From contig JAJRPH010000432.1 in assembly GCA_024280875.1 (NCBI GenBank), positions 1-8,360 on the forward strand: 8,360 bases of DNA, in the 5' to 3' direction. The DNA comes from Deltaproteobacteria bacterium. Its GTDB lineage: Bacteria > Desulfobacterota > Desulfobacteria > Desulfobacterales > Desulfosalsimonadaceae. Of the stretch, positions 1 to 5,908 are shown in pieces; position 1 is the first letter of the stretch; each line of letters opens with the position of its first letter. Both the position numbers and the translations under genes were made by a program. The notes beneath the pieces are model-generated. The model made no database searches, had not been told where the DNA came from, and saw only the letters and a list, made by a program, of their open reading frames with translations.

Positions 1-148
1 AGGCAGCAATTCTGTCCTTCACACTCCCCAGGGGATTGAAATATTCCAGTTTTGCAAATATGTTCGCCTTCAATCCCTCTCCCATGCGATTTAAACGAAC
101 GATCGGGGTTGAACCGATGGTATGCTGTATATTGCTGTAAAATTTCAT
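1..148 (-). CDS. cysK: Cysteine synthase A (O-acetylserine sulfhydrylase), N-terminal 49 residues, cut by window edge
   Basis: PLP enzyme that replaces the acetyl group of O-acetylserine with sulfide to give cysteine, in the cytoplasm. Only the N-terminus is inside the window, running off the left edge. Translation from the ATG at 148 begins MKFYSNIQHTIGSTPIVRLN and continues to KLEYFNPLGSVKDRIA. Both the TIGxTPxVRLN opening and the NPxGSVKDR block are hallmarks of the CysK/CysM family; the lysine in SVKDR is the PLP Schiff-base lysine. The start is supported by AAAGGGG seven bases upstream. It lies 110 bases downstream of cysE on the same strand, and the two enzymes catalyse consecutive steps and form a complex in many bacteria. 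Family identity is near certain; CysK rather than CysM is inferred from the cysE neighbour and the N-terminal block. Confidence 0.93.
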   Translation of the reverse strand, partial: MKFYSNIQHTIGSTPIVRLNRMGEGLKANIFAKLEYFNPLGSVKDRIAA

Positions 149-225
149 GATGCGTCCCCTTTCAAGTTTAAAGTGACTGCCAATAAAAAAACTGATATTG
201 ATCACAAACAGTGAACGGATGTGTT

Positions 226-257
226 AAAAAAAATTTTCTCACCTGCATATCGCAAGT
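226..257 (-). terminator. Weak hairpin plus T-run after cysE
   Basis: Just past the cysE stop the minus strand can fold a six-pair hairpin (ACTTGC, loop GATAT, GCAGGT, with one G-T wobble; 241-257). Seven bases later comes a run of eight T (226-233). The stem is short and the T-run is offset, so this is at best a partial terminator between cysE and cysK, letting cysK be read at a reduced level or from its own promoter. The rest of the 110-base gap shows no clear promoter. Confidence 0.25.
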
Positions 258-258
258 C

Positions 259-1218
259 TTAATTTTTTTTACGATAAATCTGACGGGGCGACTCGATCAG
301 TACTTGGGTATCCGGGGGAAGCGACTCCGTGACCCAGACATTTCCGCCGATAACTGAACGGGCTCCAATCACCGTATCGCCGCCAAGTATCGTTGCGCCG
401 GAATATATAATCACATCGTCTTCAATGGTCGGGTGACGTTTTTGATCTTTCATTTCTTCAATTTTTCCCTTGGGCACCGAAAGAGCACCGATGGTCACCC
501 CCTGGTAAATCCTTACGTTTTTACCAATTTCAGATGTTTCCCCGATCACGACACCAGTTCCGTGGTCAATCACAAACCGCTCATCAATTTCGGCACCCGG
601 ATGAATATCAATCCCGGTTTCTCCATGCACATACTCGGACATCATCCGTGGGAGTAAAGGGACCCCCAGATGATATAGCTGATGGGCAATACGGTATACA
701 GTTATGGCAAACATTCCTGGATAACTGAAAATAATCTCATCATAGCTCTTCGCCGCCGGATCGCCTTCGGCAATAGCGATAATATCCGTGGCAAGGGTAT
801 TTTGCAAAACGGGAACCGATTCCAGCAACGCTAAAGCGTTTTCATAGCCACGATCAACGCACTCTGTGCATTCCAGATCAAGCTTAAAACAGTCATGACG
901 AATACTTCGTGCAATTTGGTCAGACAGCGTATCAAACAGCCCGGCCACTGTTTGACCGACATAATATCTCAGATTGACCGGATCGAGCTTTTCTTCGTTA
1001 AAATAGCCGGGAAAAAGTACGGCTCTTAATTTGTGCAGAATTTCAATGACCGCTGTTTTGGACGGAAGTTGTTCATAATCGATATGCGCATTACATTTTT
1101 CATCATCACACGCATCAATCACCCGGTCGACAATCTCGTGAAGACGTGTGCGGTATTTTGTGTATGAAAAGGCTTGGGGTTTGCAGGACTTGTTATTATA
1201 TTTTTCCTCTTTTCCCAT
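259..1218 (-). CDS. cysE: Serine O-acetyltransferase, long form
   Basis: Transfers acetyl from acetyl-CoA to serine, giving O-acetylserine, the acceptor used by CysK; cytoplasmic. The 319 residues comprise a helical N-terminal region (about 1-190) and a left-handed beta-helix of hexapeptide repeats (about 200-300). Visible family blocks are GDPAAKSYDEIIFSYPG (152-168), YRIAHQLYHLGVPLLPRMMS (175-194), TGIDIHPGAEI (201-211), IDHGTGVVIGET (217-228) and KRHPTIEDDV (260-269). By alignment with E. coli CysE, Asp153, Asp218, His219 and His262 occupy the catalytic positions. It is longer at the N-terminus than E. coli CysE and ends soon after the beta-helix, as in the long bacterial SAT subfamily. 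The cysteines 110, 117 and 120 fall in a C-x6-CxxC arrangement that I recall as common in that subfamily. The start is supported by GGAG seven bases upstream. It lies 74 bases downstream of nifS and before cysK. Confidence 0.93.
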   Translation of the reverse strand: MGKEEKYNNKSCKPQAFSYTKYRTRLHEIVDRVIDACDDEKCNAHIDYEQLPSKTAVIEILHKLRAVLFPGYFNEEKLDPVNLRYYVGQTVAGLFDTLSDQIARSIRHDCFKLDLECTECVDRGYENALALLESVPVLQNTLATDIIAIAEGDPAAKSYDEIIFSYPGMFAITVYRIAHQLYHLGVPLLPRMMSEYVHGETGIDIHPGAEIDERFVIDHGTGVVIGETSEIGKNVRIYQGVTIGALSVPKGKIEEMKDQKRHPTIEDDVIIYSGATILGGDTVIGARSVIGGNVWVTESLPPDTQVLIESPRQIYRKKN

Positions 1219-1230
1219 AAATAATCTCCA

Positions 1231-1284
1231 GCGTCCAAAACGCCTGTTACGTAAATGTTATTAAACCTCGTGACAGTCTCACGA
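1231..1284 (-). promoter_or_regulatory. Hairpins in the nifS-cysE gap
   Basis: In the 74-base gap the minus strand has a perfect six-pair hairpin with a five-base loop (TCGTGA, GACTG, TCACGA; 1268-1284), an 8-bp palindrome TTACGTAA (1247-1254), and a small GCGT/ACGC hairpin (1231-1243) directly before the cysE ribosome binding site. No T-run follows, so it is not an intrinsic terminator. It could stabilise or process the nifUS part of the transcript, or tune cysE translation; that is inference. Confidence 0.3.
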
Positions 1285-1292
1285 TTGGTCTA

Positions 1293-2468
1293 TTATTGCA
1301 AACTGCAGGCTCCTGCTTTCCAGAAAGGAGACATTGTGCGGAGGCGTTCGATAATCGGCGGTAGATTTTCAACTACGAAATCAACTTCTTTTTCGGTATT
1401 GTATGTGCTCAAGCTGAACCGGATGGAACCGTGCGCCGCCGTAAACGGAACTCCCATGGCGCGCAGCACGTGAGACGGTTCCAGGGAACCTGAAGTGCAC
1501 GCGGAACCGGAAGACGCACAGATACCGAGCTGATCCATCATTAAAAGGATGGCCTCGCCTTCCACATATTCAAAACTGATATTGGTCGTATTGGGTAGCC
1601 GTGAATCTTTTTTGCCGTTTAATAACGCATTCGGAATATTTTGCATCAACCCGATTTCCAACCGGTCCCGCATGGCCCGGATCCGAGTGTCCATCTCTTC
1701 AAGATGGTCCATGGCCAACTCGCTGGCCTGGCCCAGCCCGATAATGGACGCGACATTTTCCGTTCCGCCGCGACGGTTTTTTTCCTGGTGTCCACCGATC
1801 ATAAACGGAGAAAACTTGGTTCCCTTTTTTACATATAAAACCCCCACACCCTTGGATGCGTGAATTTTATGCCCGGAAAGTGACATCATATCCAGGCCGA
1901 TCCGTTTCACATCCACCGGTACCTTCCCGACAGCCTGAACTGCGTCTGAATGAAATACAATCCCCTTCCCCCTGAGCTTTTCCGCGAGTTCATCAATGGG
2001 AAAGACAACACCGCTTTCATTATTCGCCCACATGACACTGACAAGGGCGGTGTCTTCAGTCAGGTGGCTGAATAAATAATTCAGATCCAGTGTTCCTTCT
2101 TTGTCAACAGGCACCCAGGTGACCCTGTACCCGTTTTGAGCAAGATATTCATATAAATTTTTGACTGCCGGATGTTCCACGCGGGTGGTAAGAATATGCT
2201 TCTTTCGTGGATTTGACCGGATCGCGGCATTGATCGCCGTGCTGTCACTTTCCGTCCCGCAACTGGTAAATATAATTTCATCCGGATCAGCATTGATCAG
2301 GGCAGCGATCTTTTCACGGGCTGCGGCAATTTCACGCCCCACCAAACCGCCAAAAGAATGCATACTCGAAGCATTTCCATAAAAATCTTTTAAATACGGC
2401 AGCATGGCATCCAGAACTTCCGGGGCAACCCTTGTGGTGGCATTATTGTCCATGTAAATAATATCCAT
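1293..2468 (-). CDS. nifS: Cysteine desulfurase NifS
   Basis: PLP enzyme that converts cysteine to alanine and holds the released sulfur as a persulfide for transfer to the NifU scaffold. The 391-residue length is normal for the NifS/IscS class. The N-terminus has the class block YMDNNATT (5-12) followed by GNASSMHSFG (31-40). His99 (VEHPA), Asp175 and Gln178 (SDAVQ) contact PLP, and Lys201 in SLSGHKIHASKG is the Schiff-base lysine. The catalytic cysteine is Cys324 in SSGSACTSGSLEPSHVLRAM, on the long mobile loop of the group I enzymes. Arg349 (GSIRFSL) is the substrate-carboxylate arginine position. The C-terminus carries an extra Cys388 three residues from the end. The ATG shares its A with the TAA of nifU (TAATG), and GGAGGT lies a few bases upstream inside nifU, so translation is coupled. 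The nifU partner makes NifS the better name than IscS. Confidence 0.96.
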   Translation of the reverse strand: MDIIYMDNNATTRVAPEVLDAMLPYLKDFYGNASSMHSFGGLVGREIAAAREKIAALINADPDEIIFTSCGTESDSTAINAAIRSNPRKKHILTTRVEHPAVKNLYEYLAQNGYRVTWVPVDKEGTLDLNYLFSHLTEDTALVSVMWANNESGVVFPIDELAEKLRGKGIVFHSDAVQAVGKVPVDVKRIGLDMMSLSGHKIHASKGVGVLYVKKGTKFSPFMIGGHQEKNRRGGTENVASIIGLGQASELAMDHLEEMDTRIRAMRDRLEIGLMQNIPNALLNGKKDSRLPNTTNISFEYVEGEAILLMMDQLGICASSGSACTSGSLEPSHVLRAMGVPFTAAHGSIRFSLSTYNTEKEVDFVVENLPPIIERLRTMSPFWKAGACSLQ

Positions 2469-3295
2469 TATTTTACCTCCTCAACAATAAGGTCCGGGGA
2501 CACCATTTCCTGAAGCCTGATTTCTACATACTTTTTCAGCGTCAGCTGAGATGCTTTACATGTCGCACAAGTACCGATGAGTTTGACAAGCACCCGGATT
2601 CCGTCCACATCGATGAGTTCGATATTGCCCCCGTCCTTTTGAAGAGCCGGCTTGATCTCCCGCTCCAGAGTTTCTTCGATCAGCCGTATTTTCTGGATAT
2701 TGGTTAATTCTTTTTTGACAGGAACCACGTCCATGCCTTTGTTGTATATGTCATCAATAATTTTTTGAATATTTTCATGACAATTTTCACAGCCGCCACC
2801 GGCTTTTACATAATTAGTTACATCCTCAATCGTCTGTAACTGATGTTCTGTAACAGCCCGCTCAATTTCCTTATCCGTAACGCCAAAACATTCACAAACG
2901 ATATTGCCGTCAATTTCCCTTATAGCCTCTCCCTTATAGCAGTAAATCGCTTTTTCCAGAGCATCCCGTCCTAAAACCGAACAATGCATCTTTTCCTTGG
3001 GCAGGCCACCGAGATAATCCGCAATATCATCATTGGTTATTTTTTCAGCCTCTTCTATCGTTTTTCCGATCAACATTTCAGTCAACGCGGATGAAGACGC
3101 AATCGCACTGGCACAGCCAAAGGTTTGAAACTTGGCTTCTTTAATTTTTTTGTTTTCATCAAGTTTAAAAGACAGTTTCAGCGCATCTCCGCACGCCATG
3201 GATCCAACTTCACCCACACCATCAGGATTTTCAACCTCTCCGACATTTCTGGGGTTTATAAAATGCTCTTTGACTTTATCTGTATACTCCCACAT
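2468..3295 (-). CDS. nifU: Fe-S cluster assembly scaffold NifU, three-domain form
   Basis: Scaffold on which Fe-S clusters are built from NifS sulfur and passed to apo-proteins. The 275 residues hold all three domains of classical NifU. An IscU-like domain (1-125) has Cys35, Asp37, Cys61 and Cys105. A central BFD-like [2Fe-2S] domain has Cys134 and Cys136 (CEC) with Cys169 and Cys172 (CENC). A C-terminal Nfu domain (about 200-275) has the CATC pair Cys243/Cys246. The spacing closely matches Azotobacter vinelandii NifU in the first two domains. Complete ligands imply a working protein. ATG at 3295 is preceded by GAGGAG with a six-base spacer, and a candidate promoter lies about 55-85 bases upstream. 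It is the first gene of the nifU-nifS-cysE-cysK cluster. No nitrogenase genes are visible here, so a general Fe-S role is as likely as one in nitrogen fixation. Confidence 0.96.
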   Translation of the reverse strand: MWEYTDKVKEHFINPRNVGEVENPDGVGEVGSMACGDALKLSFKLDENKKIKEAKFQTFGCASAIASSSALTEMLIGKTIEEAEKITNDDIADYLGGLPKEKMHCSVLGRDALEKAIYCYKGEAIREIDGNIVCECFGVTDKEIERAVTEHQLQTIEDVTNYVKAGGGCENCHENIQKIIDDIYNKGMDVVPVKKELTNIQKIRLIEETLEREIKPALQKDGGNIELIDVDGIRVLVKLIGTCATCKASQLTLKKYVEIRLQEMVSPDLIVEEVK

Positions 3296-3349
3296 GGTCT
3301 GCTCCTCAAATTCAGGTTTATTGCAATACGTATAATTCTTTTATTTTCT

Positions 3350-3379
3350 ATAATATTCTCATTCTTTTGATAAATTCAA
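3350..3379 (-). promoter_or_regulatory. nifU: Candidate sigma-70 promoter of nifU
   Basis: On the minus strand TTGAAT (3374-3379) and TATTAT (3350-3355) are separated by 18 bases in an AT-rich tract, giving a start of transcription near 3343 and a leader of about 48 bases. The -35 box sits in TTGA-N5-TCAA (3367-3379), an imperfect palindrome that could be a regulator site. An 8-bp palindrome ATACGTAT (3326-3333) lies in the leader. I see no convincing IscR or Fur site. Promoter assignment is by consensus similarity only. Confidence 0.4.
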
Positions 3380-3561
3380 TCTTTTAGCAAAAAAAATTTA
3401 CCCGGATGTTATCTTGAACTTTTGGTAGGATTATCGGCATTCCGGCTGCCACGCAAAGAATAAGAGCTGGCCGAAGCAGCGGGCATTGATGTTTTTGACT
3501 TGACAAGGGAACTCATTCCCACGGTCATGCTGACTGATTGATTGTTATAACTGTCGATTTT
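3380..3561. other. Intergenic stretch without a convincing gene
   Basis: Between the zinc-ribbon gene and the nifU promoter there is no clear terminator. Two short open stretches overlap here. One is a minus-strand ATG frame of 39 codons (3409-3528), Ser/Ala-rich and without a ribosome binding site. The other is a plus-strand stretch of 25 codons (3464-3541) with no start, whose translation looks protein-like (LAEAAGIDVFDLTREL). Either could be a remnant of a lost gene; neither is supported as a live gene. Confidence 0.35.
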
Positions 3562-3888
3562 TCACAGGCCTTCAATCAGCATGTAATACTCCTTGAGAGC
3601 ACGAATGGATTCCATCGTGCTTTGAAACAAGATCCAACTGAGAGCAAGGATGCCTATTGTGAGTCCGATCTTCCATGCCCGAGTTGTTTGTGGATGCCAC
3701 CAAATCAGGGGTAACGCCAGAGGCCCCACACAACAGACGGCGAAGATAATGGAGGATTTTCTAAAATACCACTTAGTTTTTTCTTCTGCAAAACGGGGGT
3801 CGGCAGAGGCATCCAGAAACTCACCGCAGTGTTTACACTTTATCGCTGCATCTTGAATTTCTTCAGCGCAGAAGGGACACTTTTTCAT
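3562..3888 (-). CDS. Zinc-ribbon small membrane protein
   Basis: 108 residues of unknown function. The N-terminus is a four-cysteine zinc ribbon, CPFC (4-7) and CKHC (18-21), with the AEEIQxxAxKCKHCGE spacing common in bacterial small zinc-ribbon membrane proteins. Two hydrophobic segments follow, about 46-64 and 72-88, then a short charged C-terminal tail. The predicted form is a two-helix inner-membrane protein with the ribbon probably in the cytoplasm. Its ATG overlaps the stop of the upstream membrane-protein gene (ATGA, four bases), which indicates one transcript and coupled translation. The family is recognised only as a zinc ribbon plus transmembrane helices; no reaction or partner can be named, though the overlap makes the neighbour a natural candidate partner. 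Confidence 0.8.
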   Translation of the reverse strand: MKKCPFCAEEIQDAAIKCKHCGEFLDASADPRFAEEKTKWYFRKSSIIFAVCCVGPLALPLIWWHPQTTRAWKIGLTIGILALSWILFQSTMESIRALKEYYMLIEGL

Positions 3889-4322
3889 ATCATCTCTCTA
3901 AACAAGATTCTCAGGTATCTCACACTCGATAATATCAGCGCCAAACCAATACCGGTATACAAAATTGCTAAATATTGCTTTGGGATCCCTGAATGGCGCA
4001 GGATCACCCCCATTGGGATCATGACCCCGATAATCAGATAACTCTTCCAGGGAATAAAGGCAAATACGCATTTCTTTTCATCCATAGGGAGAATTCTTTT
4101 TAAATTCTTATCTACAATTTTCAAAAATCCAAAATGGTGAATACATAACGCGAACACGCCGCCAGTACCCGCGAACAAATAAATATTTATACCCGAAACT
4201 TTTGACAGCCATGAAAATGCCAAAAACAAAAGCATTGCACCAACACAACACCAGATAAACCCGGCCAGAAACAACAGAACGTTCTTTGTGACAGCCGGTT
4301 TATATTTGTCTCTTTTTCTCAT
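3885..4322 (-). CDS. Small four-helix membrane protein, unknown function
   Basis: 145 residues with a basic N-terminus (MRKRDKYK) and four hydrophobic stretches, roughly 15-38, 44-66, 88-107 and 117-136, so an integral inner-membrane protein. I do not recognise a named family. Conserved-looking features are the charged link KIVDKNLKRILPMDEKK between helices two and three, the block WKSYLIIGVMIPMGVILRHS, and the run YLAILYTGIGLALILSSVRY. The start is supported by AAGGA six bases upstream. The gene begins 19 bases after the stop of the universal-stress-protein gene and overlaps the zinc-ribbon gene by ATGA, so the three probably form one operon. Confidence 0.75.
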   Translation of the reverse strand: MRKRDKYKPAVTKNVLLFLAGFIWCCVGAMLLFLAFSWLSKVSGINIYLFAGTGGVFALCIHHFGFLKIVDKNLKRILPMDEKKCVFAFIPWKSYLIIGVMIPMGVILRHSGIPKQYLAILYTGIGLALILSSVRYLRILFREMI

Positions 4323-4341
4323 AATGTGTCCTTACGGGTTG

Positions 4342-5283
4342 TTAATTCACCACCCACAACGCCATGTTTTCCATTTTCTTAAACATTTTCTGACTATAGC
4401 GGCCGGAAACGAGTTCCTCGACAAACGGCACAATAGCCCTTCTGCCGACAATAATGGAGCCGATCTGTTCTGTCCGGGACAACTCCAGCGTGGAGTCCAC
4501 CGGGTCGGCTGCTTCCACGATCAGGTCGGAAATTTTTTCTAAAAGGATTCCTGAATCAACCAGGCATTCCTTCATACTGTCGATTGACGGACAAATACAC
4601 TCCACCTCCCGCAATGGGCAATCGTGTTCACTCTCTTTATAATTAAATTTTTCCTCTGATTCATTCTTTTTTGCAGCGCATCGCGCCACGTGACAGATGG
4701 CGATGCTGAAATTTTGAATATCCAGCAATGAGCCAATACTATAAATGCTTTTAAAAGCTTCTTCGCGCAGGTCAACACTGACCAGCAGTTTATCGATCTT
4801 CGGATCTCCGTCAACGATAATCAGTGGGACCCTGTTCATTTTCCCCGCCAGCTTAATGGCAAGACTGCCTATAAATTTATCCTTTAAACGACTCTTTCCG
4901 GTTTTCCCAACAACCACCGCGTCATAGGTGTCCCTGGCTTCTCTAAGAATTTCATCGAAGACCCGATCCTCTTTTTTCTTGATTTTAACGCTTACAGCTG
5001 ATTTCGGATAATCAAAATCCAGTATTCGGGCAACCGCCTTGTCCATGAACTGGTTCATAGTTTTATGGTCGGCTGACATCCACTTATCGATGTTTTTCAT
5101 CTGTGCGTCATACAGAGGATTGCCGGAAATACTTTTACCCAAATCAGGATTTTGGGTGTCCACATGAAATAGCACCACTTCCGTTCGGTCTTTTGGGAAC
5201 ATGCGGGCTGCATACACGGCCGCTTGTAGCGACTGTTCAGAGCCATCCACAGAAATTAAAATTTTTATTTTTTGTTTAAGCAT
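4342..5283 (-). CDS. Tandem universal stress protein with cysteine-rich second domain
   Basis: 313 residues, two UspA-like domains in tandem (about 4-160 and 163-313), cytoplasmic. The first domain opens KIKILISVDGSEQS and has a complete nucleotide-binding motif G-2x-G-9x-GS at Gly126, Gly129, Gly139 and Ser140, so it probably binds ATP. The second opens KIDKLLVSVD, but its motif is degenerate (VGRRAIVPF, Ala for the second Gly, and an SG pair after it), so nucleotide binding there is doubtful. All six cysteines of the protein lie between residues 197 and 240 of the second domain (197, 202, 222, 229, 231, 240), together with His198 and His220, in an insertion of charged residues; this suggests a redox or metal site. 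AAGGGG with a seven-base spacer supports the start. The two membrane-protein genes follow closely. Confidence 0.88.
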   Translation of the reverse strand: MLKQKIKILISVDGSEQSLQAAVYAARMFPKDRTEVVLFHVDTQNPDLGKSISGNPLYDAQMKNIDKWMSADHKTMNQFMDKAVARILDFDYPKSAVSVKIKKKEDRVFDEILREARDTYDAVVVGKTGKSRLKDKFIGSLAIKLAGKMNRVPLIIVDGDPKIDKLLVSVDLREEAFKSIYSIGSLLDIQNFSIAICHVARCAAKKNESEEKFNYKESEHDCPLREVECICPSIDSMKECLVDSGILLEKISDLIVEAADPVDSTLELSRTEQIGSIIVGRRAIVPFVEELVSGRYSQKMFKKMENMALWVVN

Positions 5284-5294
5284 GAGATTACCCC

Positions 5295-5348
5295 TTAATT
5301 ATTATGTTGATTCAGGTCTATGCATTCCAAATCCAAATCAATTTCCAT
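5295..5348 (-). CDS. Possible 17-residue leader peptide upstream of the stress-protein gene
   Basis: An ATG frame encoding MEIDLDLECIDLNQHNN ends 11 bases before the stress-protein start, and its TAA overlaps that gene's ribosome binding site (TAAGGGG). A GGGG lies five bases before its ATG. The same frame is open back to 5411, and the extra codons look protein-like (LSSLIAWGLVVFNLG), but they have no ATG, GTG or TTG start with a ribosome binding site. It may be a leader peptide coupled to the downstream gene, the tail of a decayed small gene, or chance. Confidence 0.2.
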   Translation of the reverse strand: MEIDLDLECIDLNQHNN

Positions 5349-5443
5349 GTCACGCCCCAGATTAAAAACGACCAAACCCCAAGCGATCAGGCTGCTCAGA
5401 ATTTCGCTGATTCAAAAAAAAACAAACTTATCGTTTCTATATT

Positions 5444-5459
5444 GATACAATTAAGTATC
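5444..5459. promoter_or_regulatory. GATAC-N6-GTATC inverted repeat
   Basis: A 16-bp inverted repeat with five-base arms and AT-only centre stands in the 238-base gap between the 43-codon gene and the stress-protein gene, followed on the minus strand by a run of nine T. A further GATACTT occurs at 5516-5522. It could be an operator or a poor terminator stem; the T-run starts about 20 bases past the stem, which argues against a classical terminator. No clear promoter was found in the gap. Confidence 0.25.
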
Positions 5460-5521
5460 TCACTTTTTAGGAACTGACTCAAGAATATTCATTGGGAATT
5501 TACCCGTTGGTTTATGATACT

Positions 5522-5653
5522 TTAGATTTCATTAAAATCCGCCGGCGTAATGTCGAGATAACCTTGAATGGATTTCATGGCCGCCAGAATGTCATCTTCC
5601 GACAGGTCTATCGATAATGAACCAAAAATGCCACATTGATTATTTGTTGTCAT
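5522..5653 (-). CDS. 43-residue protein, unknown function
   Basis: A short frame from ATG 5653 to TAA 5522. The upstream GGAGGA with an eight-base spacer is the best ribosome binding site in the window. The translation is MTTNNQCGIFGSLSIDLSED, then DILAAMKSIQGYLDITPADF, then NEI. It is acidic, with one cysteine and a helix-forming middle, and has no membrane segment or signal peptide. The stretch from about 18 on, ending GYLDITPADFNEI, resembles a short helical module that I recall, without certainty, near CBS-domain regions of proteins from sulfate and metal reducers. There such a module usually runs on with EIYR-like residues, so this could be a stand-alone or truncated copy; reading on past the stop in frame gives no such continuation. 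It lies between the cupin and stress-protein genes on the same strand, with long gaps on both sides (255 and 238 bases), so it may have its own transcript. Confidence 0.6.
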   Translation of the reverse strand: MTTNNQCGIFGSLSIDLSEDDILAAMKSIQGYLDITPADFNEI

Positions 5654-5699
5654 AGACGTTTCCTCCAGATTGACAGCGACGCCATCAACGGGTTGAAAA

Positions 5700-5845
5700 G
5701 CTGTTTAGAACGCAACAGCGGCCGGGGCTCAATCAGGAGACGGGAGAACCACTCTTTTCCGCCGCCAACGCCTATTGAGAAAGGGGAGCAACTCGGGCAG
5801 GCAGGCACAGGGGGCTGTGCCGTGATGCCAGGGGCAAATTCCTGG
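5700..5845. other. Structured GC-rich non-coding region with four inverted repeats
   Basis: This stretch, more GC-rich than the gaps around it, sits upstream of the 43-codon gene and downstream of the cupin gene. It contains GCTGTT/AACAGC (5700-5719, loop 8), CTCAAT-c-AGG paired with CCT-ATTGAG (5728-5737 with 5771-5779, one bulge), GGCACAG/CTGTGCC with a four-base loop (5804-5821), and CCAGG/CCTGG (5828-5845, loop 8). None is followed by a T-run, so they are not intrinsic terminators. It may be the structured leader of the 43-codon gene, a cupin 3' end, or a small RNA. I could not match it to a riboswitch class known to me. A plus-strand frame also crosses it but continues antisense into the cupin gene and is judged spurious. 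Confidence 0.35.
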
Positions 5846-5908
5846 ACAGGAGATAAAATCCAAGTTCAAAAGTTTATAGCGCAGTGGATTTCATTGACAG
5901 ATCATTTC

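Noticed and set aside
191..208. CRP-like half palindrome (TGTGA-N6-TCA on the minus strand) before cysK
   Set aside because: Only one arm matches well, and I see no matching promoter; too weak to call an operator.
433..728. Plus-strand open frames inside cysE
   Set aside because: They lie antisense to a full-length gene with intact catalytic motifs, have no ribosome binding site and match nothing known to me.
1255..2382. Plus- and minus-strand open frames overlapping nifS
   Set aside because: All are other-frame shadows of a complete cysteine desulfurase; their translations are low-complexity or arginine/serine-rich.
5399..5459. Terminator after the 43-codon gene using the GATAC stem and the T-run
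   Set aside because: The T-run begins about 20 bases after a five-pair stem, which is not the intrinsic-terminator layout.
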